Shown here: piece after piece, positions 8,661 to 17,839 of the stretch
Layout of the letters: each line of letters starts with the position of its first letter
How positions within the stretch are numbered: position 1 is the stretch's first letter
Origin: Hymenobacter sp. UV11
Lineage (GTDB): Bacteria; Bacteroidota; Bacteroidia; Cytophagales; Hymenobacteraceae
NCBI RefSeq assembly: GCF_004684095.1
Contig: NZ_SRII01000001.1
Span: 124,001-188,000 of the forward strand
Direction of reading: 5' to 3'
Length of the DNA: 64,000 nucleotides
The notes under the pieces: generated by a model
Told to the model about the DNA's origin: nothing
What the model saw: only the letters and a program-made list of their open reading frames with translations
The model's database searches: none
Made by a program: the position numbers and the translations under genes

Positions 8661-9953
8661 TTACTCACCTACTGCACCGCCGGCCACCACCGTCAGCATA
8701 TCGGCGGGGCTGAGGTAGGTGCGGGCCAGCTCGCGCAGCTCAATAGCGGTGGTGGCCTGGGTTTGGTGCACGAGCTGGGGGTAGTAATCGGGGCGCAGGC
8801 CTTGCAGCACCACGTAGCGGTGGCGGTCGGCCTGTTCAAACACCGTGGCCGACTCGCCCAGCAGCTTGCCGAGGGTGTAGTTTTTCACGGTTTCCAGCTC
8901 GTCATCGTCCAGCAGCTCGGTTTGCAGGCGGGTTAGCTCGGCGGCAATCTCGACGCGCGTGGCCTCGGCGCTTTCGCCGTTCACATCGGTGCCGATGACC
9001 AGCGAGGCGGCCTGCTGGCGGGCCGTTACGCTGGCATGAATGCCGTAGGTAAAGCCTTTGTCCTCCCGAATGTTGCGCATCAGGCGCGAGCCGAAATAGC
9101 CGCCCAGCACCTTCACCAGCAGCAACAGCTGGGGCGTTTGCTCCTCGGTGAGGGCCGGCCAGCGCCGCCCCACCCGCAGCGAAGCCTGAATGCTGCCCTC
9201 AACCGGCACCGCAACCAGGCCGGTGGGGGAGGTGGGGTTGGCGCAGGGGGGTAGGCCGGGCACTACGGGCGCGGCGGCGGCCGGCTGCCACTGGCCCAGC
9301 TGCGCGGCCACTTCCTCGGCGTAGGCGTCCACGTCGCCGCTCAGGAAAATATCGGCGTCGGCCGGGGCGTAGGCTGCCGCGTGAAAGTTGCGTAGCTGCT
9401 CACTGGTGAGCGCGTTGAAGGAAGCCTCATCAAAGGGCCGGCCATAGGCCGATTCTTCCCCAAACAGCTGGCGGTTAAACTCTTCGCTGGCGCAGAAGCT
9501 GGTTTTCTGGCGCTCCACGCGCATATTCTGGCTGATGCGGGTTTGCATCTGGCGCAACTCGTCGGCCGGAAAGGTGGGCGCGGTTAATATCTCCAGCACC
9601 AGCGGCAGCAAGGTAGGCAGGTAGCGCGCCAGGCAATAGAGCGTGAGCGTAACGCGGTCGGGCCCGGCCTCGCAATCGAGCGAAGCGCCATAAAAAGCTA
9701 CTTCATCGGCAATTTGGCGGGCCGAGCGCGTGGCCGTGCCTTCGGTCAGCATTCGGGCCGCGAGCTGGGCCATGCCGGGTAGGGATTCCTGGCATTTACC
9801 AGCGGGCAGCACCACTTGCAGGCGCAGCACGGGCTGGGCCGCATTGGCCAGCAGGTGCAGGCGCGCGCCGTTGGGCAGCGTGCTCACCTGCGGGGTGGGC
9901 AAAATGATTTGGGTGAGCGGAAAGGTGGGCGGGGGCTGAAGGCGGTCGAGCAC
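8661..9953 (-). CDS. M16-family peptidase homologue, probably non-catalytic
   Basis: This is a 430-residue pitrilysin/MPP-like protein starting at GTG 9953; the frame closes upstream with no better start. Two M16 domains are visible: an N-terminal one (PNGARLHLLANAAQPVLRL, GMAQLAARMLTEGT) and a C-terminal one (GSIQASLRVGRRWP, YFGSRLMRNIREDKGFTYGI). The zinc-binding HxxEH expected in the first domain is absent: the position reads GMAQLAARML. The C-terminal Arg/Tyr segment typical of the family is kept. Such proteins usually pair with an active M16 subunit, but none is adjacent. A scaffold or peptide-binding role is likely. Confidence 0.88.
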   Translation of the reverse strand: MLDRLQPPPTFPLTQIILPTPQVSTLPNGARLHLLANAAQPVLRLQVVLPAGKCQESLPGMAQLAARMLTEGTATRSARQIADEVAFYGASLDCEAGPDRVTLTLYCLARYLPTLLPLVLEILTAPTFPADELRQMQTRISQNMRVERQKTSFCASEEFNRQLFGEESAYGRPFDEASFNALTSEQLRNFHAAAYAPADADIFLSGDVDAYAEEVAAQLGQWQPAAAAPVVPGLPPCANPTSPTGLVAVPVEGSIQASLRVGRRWPALTEEQTPQLLLLVKVLGGYFGSRLMRNIREDKGFTYGIHASVTARQQAASLVIGTDVNGESAEATRVEIAAELTRLQTELLDDDELETVKNYTLGKLLGESATVFEQADRHRYVVLQGLRPDYYPQLVHQTQATTAIELRELARTYLSPADMLTVVAGGAVGE

Positions 9954-10258
9954 GAGGTGAATGGGGATGAACTTAGGCAGGGTAGCGCGGCTACGGCCGG
10001 CGCCTCCTCACAAAATAACATGGTACAAGTACGTAAAGTCTGCAAGAGCTAGATTGATTCTCCTGAATTCTTGCCCATGACTGGTTTAGGAAGCAAAAAA
10101 ATGCTCGTTCGCCATGTCGTGCGCAGTAAAAGCATGGCGTGTGAGCCTTTTACGCTTCCGTCAACGAGGCACGGGAGATTTTTCAATAATCTTGCAATGA
10201 CGAGCAGGTGACTTGCTAAACAGCTGCGGGTGCTAAAAAAGTCCTACCCCCCGCCAAA
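9954..10258. other. Gene-free gap with a decayed palindrome
   Basis: The gap from 9954 to 10321 contains no credible gene. From about 10110 to 10205 it holds words such as GTCGTGCGCAGTAAA, GAGGCACGGGAGAT and TTGCAATGACGAGCA. These look like a degraded copy of the GCGAGCGCA palindromes at 50.0 and 62.6 kb. A copy of the iterated motif (CCTACCCCCC) lies at 10243. The rest up to the porV stop is a terminator hairpin. I see no promoter matching the consensus for the M16 gene here. Confidence 0.4.
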
Positions 10259-10302
10259 CAGCTGAGGGGCTGACCTCCTCTCGGAAGCCAGCCCCTCAGC
10301 TG
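10259..10302 (-). terminator. Hairpin terminator after porV
   Basis: A perfect 14-bp stem, CAGCTGAGGGGCTG with CAGCCCCTCAGCTG, lies 20 bases beyond the porV stop on the minus strand. A T-run (AAAAAA at 10235-10240 on the plus strand) follows about 20 bases later. It is a likely transcription end, though not a canonical one. Confidence 0.6.
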
Positions 10303-10321
10303 TGGAAACCGGTAGGCCGCC

Positions 10322-11539
10322 TTAATTTGGCAGCGTGCCCTGGGTGCCGCCCGCGCCCTTCTCGTCGAAGGCATCGGACAACTTGTTCAGGTTGAAGTGC
10401 AGCGATACCCGGATGGTCTGGGCTAGCGGGTTGGCCTGCGAGTTGGGCACCAGGTAGGTGCCATCGACGCCAAACACCGACAGCCGCGCACCCAGGCCAA
10501 AGCTCAGGTACTGGCGGGCGCCCACGTGCTGGTTCTCGTAGAAGTAGCCCACGCGGGCCGCGATGGTGTTGTTGTACCAGTACTCGGCGCCGGCGTGCAG
10601 GTTAATCTCTTGCAGCTCCCCCTTGAAGCCGCCCGGCGCGTCGGTGAATGAGCTGAAGATGGCCCCAATCGGCCCCTGCTGCTGGCGCTCGTCGTTGATT
10701 TGTTTTACCGCCGCCGCATTCGCGGGGTTGGTAGGGTCCTCGTAATAGGGCGAAGGCACCAGCAGCTTGGTAGCGTCAACGGCCAGCGTAATCTTGTTAT
10801 ACGAATCGATTTCGCGGGTGATGGCCGTGCCCAGGCGCAGCGTGGTGGGTAGGAAGCTCGACGTAGTCACATCCTGGTACACCATCTTGTTGCCCAGGTT
10901 CGTAATCGAGAGCCCGTAGGCAAAGTTGTAGATGCCCGCGCCAATGGTCGCGTCCTTGCTGTAGTAGGCGCCCAGGTCGGCGGCGAAGGAGTTACCGGCC
11001 TGCGCATCATTGCCCGAGTAGTTGCCGATAAGGTTTGAGCGCACGTAGCGGGCCGAGATGCCCACGCCGAAATTCTCGCCCAGCTTCTGGCCATACGATA
11101 CCGTAACGGCGTATTCCTTGGGGTTGAAAGAGCCGTTGGGCAGGTTGGTGCCGGTGCGGTAGTCAATCTGGCCCAGGTTGAAGTACAGCAGCGAGGCCGC
11201 AAACGCGCCGCGCGTGCCCACCTTGCCGTAGCCCGAGAGATAGCTCAGGCTCATGTCGTCGGTAATCTGGCGCAGCCAGGGTGAGTACGACGGCGAGAAG
11301 GCGTACTTGTAATCCACGAAGCCCAGCTTGCCGGGGTTGTAGAAGGCCGCGTTGGCGTCGGGCGAGGTCGCCACGCCCGCGTCGCCGAGGGCCGCGCCCC
11401 GCGCATCGGGACTCAGCGTCAGGATGGGCACCGCCGTGGTAATGGTGTGCAGGTCGGCGTTGGCTACTTGGGCCAGGGCGGCCGGCGCGGCGAGCAGCAA
11501 CAGCGCCGGCGCGAAGCCTAGCGTACGAAAAAAGGTCAT
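10322..11539 (-). CDS. porV: Type IX secretion outer-membrane protein PorV
   Basis: This is a 405-residue outer-membrane barrel of the FadL-like PorV/LptO family. In T9SS it carries cargo from the translocon to the PorU sortase. A signal peptide (residues 1-24, ending ALAQ) is followed by the family's N-terminal block TAVPILTLSPDARGAALGDAG and NAAFYNPGKLGF. Many amphipathic strands follow, with a closing strand (IRVSLHFNLNKL). It is directly downstream of porU on the same strand (about 120 bases), the classic porU-porV order of Porphyromonas. It would serve the sorting-domain proteins at 3.4 and 34.0 kb. Confidence 0.95.
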   Translation of the reverse strand: MTFFRTLGFAPALLLLAAPAALAQVANADLHTITTAVPILTLSPDARGAALGDAGVATSPDANAAFYNPGKLGFVDYKYAFSPSYSPWLRQITDDMSLSYLSGYGKVGTRGAFAASLLYFNLGQIDYRTGTNLPNGSFNPKEYAVTVSYGQKLGENFGVGISARYVRSNLIGNYSGNDAQAGNSFAADLGAYYSKDATIGAGIYNFAYGLSITNLGNKMVYQDVTTSSFLPTTLRLGTAITREIDSYNKITLAVDATKLLVPSPYYEDPTNPANAAAVKQINDERQQQGPIGAIFSSFTDAPGGFKGELQEINLHAGAEYWYNNTIAARVGYFYENQHVGARQYLSFGLGARLSVFGVDGTYLVPNSQANPLAQTIRVSLHFNLNKLSDAFDEKGAGGTQGTLPN

Positions 11540-11659
11540 AAAATGAAGTAAAGAACTAGATACTACTAGGATAGCGGGTGAGGGGTAAAACGTTGCAACA
11601 AAAATCGGACTATTCCCCGGCGCGCCGATTGGGCAGCCGGCAGGGGGGTAGGGCGGTGG

Positions 11660-14600
11660 TTAATTCAACAAAACTAGCTTCTCAAACTTAGTGGCGGTCT
11701 GGCCGCCGGGAATGCGCACGCTCACCCGGTATACATACACGCCCCGCGCCAGCTGGTCATTGTAGTCGTCGCGGCCGTTCCAGGTCAGCGCGGGGTCTTG
11801 CAACGTGCTGGGCATGTGGGCAGTACTGGCGGGGTAGTTGGCGCGCAGCGTTTTCACGAGGCGGCCGGCAATGGTAAAAATCTGTACCTGCACATCGAGC
11901 TCCTGGCCGGCGCGCGTCTGGTCGAAGTGGAAGGTGGTAATATTGCTGAACGGGTTGGGGTAATTAAGCACGTGCGTGAGCGCCAGCTCCGCCGACTGCT
12001 CCACGAGGAAATCAACCGTGCCCTCGGCCGAATTATTGTGCGTGTCCCAGGCTTTAAGGCGAATGGTGTGGGGGCCGGGCGTGAGGTCTTTGTAGAGGTA
12101 GCGCACCAGGCCCGTGCGAAAGTTATCCACGTCGGTGGTGTAGCCGCTGTTCACCACCACCAGCTTGCTGGGGTCGTTGTCGAGCGTGGCCGTGATGTCG
12201 TGCCCAATACCGGCGCTGGAAGTATTAATACCCGACTCATCCTTGAGGCGCGCCAGTAGGTAGGGGGTAGGGCTGGTGCTGCCGCCCGACACAAAGGAGC
12301 TGTCGTTGGGCGTTTCGGTGGTGTTCAGCCACAGGTGCACCAGCGGCGGCTTGGTGTCGCTGGCAGCCTTGCTCGAAACGCCGCCCACCAGCGCCAGCTG
12401 GTAGCCCTGGGCATCCACCTTGTTCACCATATCCTGGGCGTAGAGGCTGATTTTGCCCTGCCCCACGTTGTAGGCAATGTCCTTGGGCACCACAAACCGC
12501 ACCGTGAAGCGCCCGGCGCGCACCGTAGCCTGCCCGCCGTAAATGATGTTTTCCTGGGTCTGAACCGGTACCGGCAAGCTTTGGTCACCAAGGGTTTGCA
12601 CGGTCACGGGCTTGTCAAAAATCGTGATGTCGGCCGTGCCGCCGAAGGTGGCGTTCAGCACGCCGCCTTTCTCGATGTGGCCGCTCAGGCGCATCTGGCC
12701 CAGCGCCTGCAAGGTGTCGAGGCTGGCTGCCACCGACTGCACGCGCCGCCCGTTGATGGAGTCGAGCACCACGCGCTGGTTGGGGTAGGCGAGGCGGGTG
12801 GTAGGGTCGGCTAGCAGCGTGTAGTTGCGGTTGTTGAGGTCGCCGCCCACCGCCTGGTTCTTGGCCGTGCTGGCGGCGAAGCCCAGGTAGGGCAGCGTGC
12901 CGGCCGCGCTGCGCCGCAATATCTGGTTGTAAAACCCATCCACCAGCTGGGTGTTAAAATTGGAATAAACTACCCGCGTGGTGGTAAACAGGCCCACCGC
13001 GCCGCCCGTCACATTATCCGTCAGCACCTGCTCGCCGGCCGAGGTAAAGTCGGGGTTGTCGTAGGTGCTCAGGTCGCAGGTGCCCGTCACGAAGAACGTG
13101 AGGCGGTGCTGGTTTTGCAGTGCCAGCAGCGAGGCGTTGGTTACGATGTGCTCGTCGGCCAGGCCCTGCGGGCCGCCGTGGCCAGTGTAGCCAATCAGCA
13201 GCGAGCCCTGCTCCAGCGCCTCGTCAATGGCCGCCATCATGGCCGGCGAGCGCTGACCGGCCGCTACACTGACTTGCGGAAAGAGGTCGAGGTAGTCTTT
13301 GCGCAGGTTATAAGCCGGCTCATCCCGGCTGATGGTAGGGGCGAAGGTCTGCTCCGAATCGTTGACGAACAAGTTACTGTCGCCGTCGTCGGCGGTGAGC
13401 GTAATGCGGTTGCGCCACTTGCCAAAGCTGGCCGGCGTGTCGTAGTCAATGATTTTATCAACTACTTGCTGAGCCTGGGTCGCATTGGCGGGCTGGCCCA
13501 CCGGCGGGCGCACCGGTAGCCGGCCAATGCCAATGTCGGTAGCCTCAAACGTGGCGCCCGACGACTCCACCCACTCGCCCTCGCTGTCGTCGAGCAGGCC
13601 GTAGTAGTCCTCCGACGAGTAGCTGTTTTCGCCCTCCACGTTGGCGCGGCTGCCGCTCACCGGCAAAAACGACTCGCGCGATTCGTAGGTGGGCACCAGG
13701 TTCTGGTTGGCCCGGTCAAAATCGGTGGTAGTAGTAAAAGGCACCCGGTTCAGCCACCAGGCCGGCTCCTGGCTCTTGTCGTTGTAGGGCGACGACTTGT
13801 AGTCGAACGACGCATCACCGAACAAGAGCAGGTAATTGCGCCGGTTGCTGGGGTCGGGGTTGCGGTCATACACCTGCTTCATCAGGTCGCGGATGGCCGT
13901 GGCATCCTGCGCGCCCGAGCTGTACTCGTTGAATACTTCCTTGGTCGTGACCACGGCCACGTTCAGGCCGTTGTAGTCGCGCCGGTGGTCGGCCAGCCGC
14001 TGCGCCTGCGCCCGGAAGGGGGGGTAGGCCACAATCACCATATCCAGCTTGCCATCGGCGTTGAGCGCGTGCAGGTTCTGGTTCGCGATTTTGCCAAAGA
14101 GCCGGGGCGTGTCGAACGAGCCCGTGGGCTGCACGGCCACAAACTCCCGTAGCGAGTCGGTGTAGGCCGCGAAGCTACCGCTGGCGTCGAGCGTCTGGGC
14201 CTGGGGCCGGCGCGGGTTGGTCACTTCCCACACCTGCGCGCCGCCGGCGTTGGCCACCGTAAAGGTGCCCACCGTGCCTGCCCCACGCTTGTAGTTCAGG
14301 GAGTTAAACTCTAGATAAGAAGCGCTCAGGCGCAGCTGGCGCTTCACTACCAGCTCCAGGTAGTCGAGGTAGCCGGTGCTGTTTCCATCAACCGAACTGA
14401 AGGTCAGCGTCACCTTGGGGTCGGTGAGGCCGGCTGGCGTGAGGGTCGTAAAGGTGCGGAAGTCGTTGTTCGCTACCGTCGTAAACGCGCCGTTCGGAAT
14501 GCCGCTCAGCGGCACTGTGCCCAGCGCGCTACCCCCCAGTGCCACCGCGAAGCTGCTGCTTTGCCCGGCCGTAGAGGCAGTGGCCACCGTCAGGCGCAAC

Positions 14601-15766
14601 GTATCGCCGGCCACGAGGTCGGCCAGCGCCAGGTTGCCATCGCCGCTGAAAACGAAGTCCCTGGCCGTGCCCACTTTAAACGACTCGCCCAGCCAGCGCC
14701 GGCCCGAATGCAGTATGTTCACCAAGTCGTGCTCGTAGTAGCGGCGCTCCAGAAAGGTGGTGATGGCCGCGCCCTGCGGCGCCCTGGCCGGGGCTGCCAC
14801 CGTCGGAATGCGCCGCCCATCGCTGCTCCCCACCCGAATAAAGTAGTAAGCCGTATCCGAAAAAATATTGTTGACGTGCTTGAAGCGCCCGCCCTCGCCC
14901 AGCAGCCCATACAGGCCCGGCTGCGACAGCTGCGCCGCCCGAGCCGGCTGGCTGGCCCGCCAGGTGTGCGGCCCCTTTGCATAAAACAAAAGGTACTCGT
15001 CGCTGCCAAATACGTTGTCAGTGTTCCCCTTAAAGTACAGGTTGTTCTCCACCAGGTCGTCGGGGCGCGGGGTAGCATTAGCCTGCGGCAAGAGGCCCGT
15101 GGCGTTGCCATACAGCTGCACCTTATTGGGGTCTACCGACGCGGGCAGGCCCAGCTTCTGCAACGCCGCCAAGTCGAGCTTATACACGCCATTGCGCGGC
15201 ACCCCAATCTTGTACCAATCGCCGCTGCTCAGCACCGAAATCTTCGCAAAGCTGTGCGTAGCCGTGGTGCGGCTGGTAGCTGCGCCGCCGTCCGCCGCCT
15301 GGTAAGCGTAGGTGAACGAGAGCAGGCGCTCGGCCTGGCCGGTCTGGGGGTTGCGGCGCACCGGCTTTAGCAGCACGTAGGTGTAGGTCCGGCGGGCCTC
15401 GGTGCCCGTGCGCAGCGTGAGGGTGGGCGAGGGGGGTAGGGCGGTGCTGCCGAGCAGCTTTGCATCGGCGGCCGGGAAGGCCTCGTACACGGCATCGCGC
15501 AGCTCGCCGGCGCTCACGGTGCCGGGCACGCGCAGGGTATAGGTGCCCACCACATCAGTAGGCCCGTGGTAGGCGCCCACGAAGCTGGGTACCTGGCGGG
15601 GCTCCGTGTCGGGGCTGGCACTGGGGCTGCGCAGGCCCGCATACACGGTCCAGCTCAGCGTCACGGGCACGGTTTGGGCGTTGCCGCCGACTTGGGCGCG
15701 CACTGGCAATACCAAGCCCGCCAGCAGCCCAAGCAACAGCATCGAGAAGAAGTTTCGCATAAACAA
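11660..15766 (-). CDS. porU: Type IX secretion sortase PorU (C25 peptidase)
   Basis: This is a 1368-residue cell-surface cysteine peptidase of the gingipain (C25) family. It cleaves T9SS C-terminal domains and attaches cargo to the surface. A signal peptide (about 1-24, ending PVRAQ) precedes a long N-terminal beta region. The peptidase domain carries catalytic His863 in GYTGHGG and Cys897 in TGTCDLSTYDNPDF. At the C-terminus are Ig-like segments and a sorting-like domain (LNYPNPFSN, GVYVYRVSV, TKFEKLVLLN), which PorU itself is known to retain. porV follows it. Two copies of the iterated GGGGGGTAGGG motif occur, one inside at 15431 and one just past the stop at 11643. Confidence 0.96.
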   Translation of the reverse strand: MFMRNFFSMLLLGLLAGLVLPVRAQVGGNAQTVPVTLSWTVYAGLRSPSASPDTEPRQVPSFVGAYHGPTDVVGTYTLRVPGTVSAGELRDAVYEAFPAADAKLLGSTALPPSPTLTLRTGTEARRTYTYVLLKPVRRNPQTGQAERLLSFTYAYQAADGGAATSRTTATHSFAKISVLSSGDWYKIGVPRNGVYKLDLAALQKLGLPASVDPNKVQLYGNATGLLPQANATPRPDDLVENNLYFKGNTDNVFGSDEYLLFYAKGPHTWRASQPARAAQLSQPGLYGLLGEGGRFKHVNNIFSDTAYYFIRVGSSDGRRIPTVAAPARAPQGAAITTFLERRYYEHDLVNILHSGRRWLGESFKVGTARDFVFSGDGNLALADLVAGDTLRLTVATASTAGQSSSFAVALGGSALGTVPLSGIPNGAFTTVANNDFRTFTTLTPAGLTDPKVTLTFSSVDGNSTGYLDYLELVVKRQLRLSASYLEFNSLNYKRGAGTVGTFTVANAGGAQVWEVTNPRRPQAQTLDASGSFAAYTDSLREFVAVQPTGSFDTPRLFGKIANQNLHALNADGKLDMVIVAYPPFRAQAQRLADHRRDYNGLNVAVVTTKEVFNEYSSGAQDATAIRDLMKQVYDRNPDPSNRRNYLLLFGDASFDYKSSPYNDKSQEPAWWLNRVPFTTTTDFDRANQNLVPTYESRESFLPVSGSRANVEGENSYSSEDYYGLLDDSEGEWVESSGATFEATDIGIGRLPVRPPVGQPANATQAQQVVDKIIDYDTPASFGKWRNRITLTADDGDSNLFVNDSEQTFAPTISRDEPAYNLRKDYLDLFPQVSVAAGQRSPAMMAAIDEALEQGSLLIGYTGHGGPQGLADEHIVTNASLLALQNQHRLTFFVTGTCDLSTYDNPDFTSAGEQVLTDNVTGGAVGLFTTTRVVYSNFNTQLVDGFYNQILRRSAAGTLPYLGFAASTAKNQAVGGDLNNRNYTLLADPTTRLAYPNQRVVLDSINGRRVQSVAASLDTLQALGQMRLSGHIEKGGVLNATFGGTADITIFDKPVTVQTLGDQSLPVPVQTQENIIYGGQATVRAGRFTVRFVVPKDIAYNVGQGKISLYAQDMVNKVDAQGYQLALVGGVSSKAASDTKPPLVHLWLNTTETPNDSSFVSGGSTSPTPYLLARLKDESGINTSSAGIGHDITATLDNDPSKLVVVNSGYTTDVDNFRTGLVRYLYKDLTPGPHTIRLKAWDTHNNSAEGTVDFLVEQSAELALTHVLNYPNPFSNITTFHFDQTRAGQELDVQVQIFTIAGRLVKTLRANYPASTAHMPSTLQDPALTWNGRDDYNDQLARGVYVYRVSVRIPGGQTATKFEKLVLLN

Positions 15767-15840
15767 ACCTGCTAAGGCACTACACTACTCAAGAAAAACC
15801 GTCGGTAGCTATATACAGGCTAACACCGATGCCCGCCAAC

Positions 15841-16605
15841 TTATTGCGGGCCGGTAGCGCTGGCTTCGGCGGCGTCGCGGCTGCGCACCCGGCCGGGCAC
15901 CGACAGCAGCACGTAGAGCAGCACCGCCACCGGGATACCCGCCGCCTTCAGCGTGGCTACCAGTACCAAAGCGAGACTTACAAAAATAAACCGTCGCCGG
16001 TTTCCCAGCCACCGCAGATTCTTGAATTTCAGGGCAAACAGCGGCAATTCGGCCACCAGCAAGCCCGACAGTAATACCGTGAGTCCCAGCAGCAGCCAGG
16101 GGTTCAGAATAATACGGTCCAGCCCAAACTCATTGGTGGCCAGAATGAGCGGCAGCGACGCCACTACCAGCGTGCAGGCGGGGGTAGGGAGCCCGATGAA
16201 GGAGGTCGTCTGCCGCGTGTCGTTGTTGAACTTGGCGAGGCGCAGGGCTGAAAAAATGGGGATGAGGAAAGCGCAGAAAGGCAGTAAGCTGAGGGCGGAA
16301 GAATAGTCCGCGTTGCCGGTTACCGTCACGGCCGATACGCCGCTTATCGTTCCCACTAGCTTGTACATTATCGCCCCCGGCACCACCCCAAACGACACCA
16401 TATCGGCCAGCGAGTCCAGGTCTTTGCCGATGGGCGACGACACGCGCAGCGCCCGCGCCAGCAGCCCATCGAAGAAGTCGGCCACGGCCGCCGCGCCCAC
16501 CAGGTAGGCGCCCAGCACCAGCTCGCCCCGGAAGATGAACGTGAGCGCCAAGCACCCGCACAGCAGGTTGAGGCAGGTAACGGCGTTGGGTATGTGTCGT
16601 TTCAA
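15841..16605 (-). CDS. pssA: CDP-diacylglycerol-serine O-phosphatidyltransferase
   Basis: This integral membrane enzyme makes phosphatidylserine from CDP-diacylglycerol and serine, the precursor of phosphatidylethanolamine. The CDP-alcohol phosphotransferase motif DG-x2-AR-x8-G-x2-LD-x3-D is visible in FFDGLLARAL, then GKDLDSLAD. About seven hydrophobic helices are present. I place the start at TTG 16605, giving MKRHIPNAVTCLNLLCG, as in close homologues. An upstream ATG at 16665 would add 20 residues and overlap the preceding gene by 41 bases. The TTG start leaves a 19-base gap instead. The gene probably shares a transcript with the CarboxypepD-like gene. Confidence 0.92.
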   Translation of the reverse strand: MKRHIPNAVTCLNLLCGCLALTFIFRGELVLGAYLVGAAAVADFFDGLLARALRVSSPIGKDLDSLADMVSFGVVPGAIMYKLVGTISGVSAVTVTGNADYSSALSLLPFCAFLIPIFSALRLAKFNNDTRQTTSFIGLPTPACTLVVASLPLILATNEFGLDRIILNPWLLLGLTVLLSGLLVAELPLFALKFKNLRWLGNRRRFIFVSLALVLVATLKAAGIPVAVLLYVLLSVPGRVRSRDAAEASATGPQ

Positions 16606-16624
16606 AGTAGGAAGAAGCTGCTTA

Positions 16625-17818
16625 TTACTTGGTAAGAATAGTGCCGAAAGACTTGCTCTGCTCAAAAGACCTGATGGTTTCTTCTTCGAGCGGCGTGCGT
16701 TTCACCACGGGATTATTGCGCCAAAAGTCGGCGTCGTAGGGCTTTTGCTTGATAGCGTCGAGGTCTTTCTGCTTGCTACCGGCTGGCTCGTAAGTAACGG
16801 CCGCGGCCGTGGGCTGCCAGTCGTAGAAGTATGTGAAGCCCACAGCGTGCATCTGGAGGTCAGGTTTCAGCATTCGACCAATATTCTGGGTCAGCGTCAC
16901 GAGCATGTGGTCGGGTGCCGCGCCATCGGGCCGGGCCGCGAATACCAAGTCATAATTCATCCGCTCGTCTTTGAACTTGAACGTGGGGTTGTTAGACTTA
17001 ACCGCGATGTCGATGCCGACCTGGAAGCGCAGCAGCTGGTAAGTGTCCACATCCACCGTAATAATGCCTCGCACGTGCTGGGGATTGAACTTAGGCTTGC
17101 CCACGAACTCAATGCTGGCCAGACTTTGCCCTCCGCTCTGGCTCACGCCCAGCAGGCGCAGGGTGTACATCTTGGTCGGCTCGGGACTAAGCACGCTACC
17201 CAGCTTAGTGGTGTCGTTTGCCGGCGAGTAAAGCGTCAGGCTCTTCGTAAAATTTGATAGGTTGTTGAAGCTGATTAACATGCCTTTTTTCTCTGCAAAG
17301 CGGCCCTGGCTCAGCGCGGTGCCTTCTAGCCCGGCGCTGCTGGCCTTGGTTTGCCAAAGCATTTCAAGCAATTGCGTGGGCTGCTGGTCGAGGTAAGTCA
17401 CCTGGCGGTAAAAAGCCTGGCCGTACAGCTTGCGAGCATTCGTGCGCTGCAACACGCGATAGGCGTGCGCTAATAGGTTAGCCGCGTAGCTGGTCGGTTC
17501 CACAGCTGGCAGCGCCACGGGCGCGGCTTGCAAGGCCAGCGGGGGGGTAGGCCCCGCCGCCGCCACCGTCACCGAGTCGCGCCCGTAGCCCAGGCTGAAG
17601 GCCAGCACCTTGGCCGGCAACCGGGCCACGCGCAAGCCAAACTCGCCCTCCGCGTTGGTGGTCGTGCCCTGGGTGGTGCCGGCCACCACCACGCTAGCGT
17701 AGGGTACGGGCTGGCGCGTCTGGCGGTCCAGCACCTTGCCGGTTACCAAACCCTGCGCGGCAGCTTGGTGGCTCAGCAGCGCGGCGGCTGCCAGCAGGAG
17801 GTAGCGGATTGCGGTCAT
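16625..17818 (-). CDS. Exported protein with carboxypeptidase-like regulatory domain
   Basis: This 397-residue protein has a signal peptide (1-22, ending AAAQ). It then has a CarboxypepD_reg-like beta-sandwich (VTGKVLDRQTRQPVPYASV, NAEGEFGLRV) at about 25-90. The remaining 300 residues resemble the beta-rich region found with this domain in Bacteroidota, including IRGIITVDVDTYQLLRF and MNYDLVFAARPDG. They are often annotated DUF5686-like or as outer-membrane associated, although this copy is too short for a full TonB-type barrel. The function is unknown. It ends 19 bases before the pssA start. A copy of the iterated motif lies just upstream at 17823. Confidence 0.8.
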   Translation of the reverse strand: MTAIRYLLLAAAALLSHQAAAQGLVTGKVLDRQTRQPVPYASVVVAGTTQGTTTNAEGEFGLRVARLPAKVLAFSLGYGRDSVTVAAAGPTPPLALQAAPVALPAVEPTSYAANLLAHAYRVLQRTNARKLYGQAFYRQVTYLDQQPTQLLEMLWQTKASSAGLEGTALSQGRFAEKKGMLISFNNLSNFTKSLTLYSPANDTTKLGSVLSPEPTKMYTLRLLGVSQSGGQSLASIEFVGKPKFNPQHVRGIITVDVDTYQLLRFQVGIDIAVKSNNPTFKFKDERMNYDLVFAARPDGAAPDHMLVTLTQNIGRMLKPDLQMHAVGFTYFYDWQPTAAAVTYEPAGSKQKDLDAIKQKPYDADFWRNNPVVKRTPLEEETIRSFEQSKSFGTILTK

Positions 17819-17839
17819 AGGAGGGGGGTAGGGAAGCAG

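Noticed and set aside
9954..10321. A hidden small gene or tRNA in the largest gap
   Set aside because: No open frame of plausible composition and no cloverleaf-like sequence with a CCA/TTCGA arm could be seen. The gap contains a decayed palindrome and a terminator.
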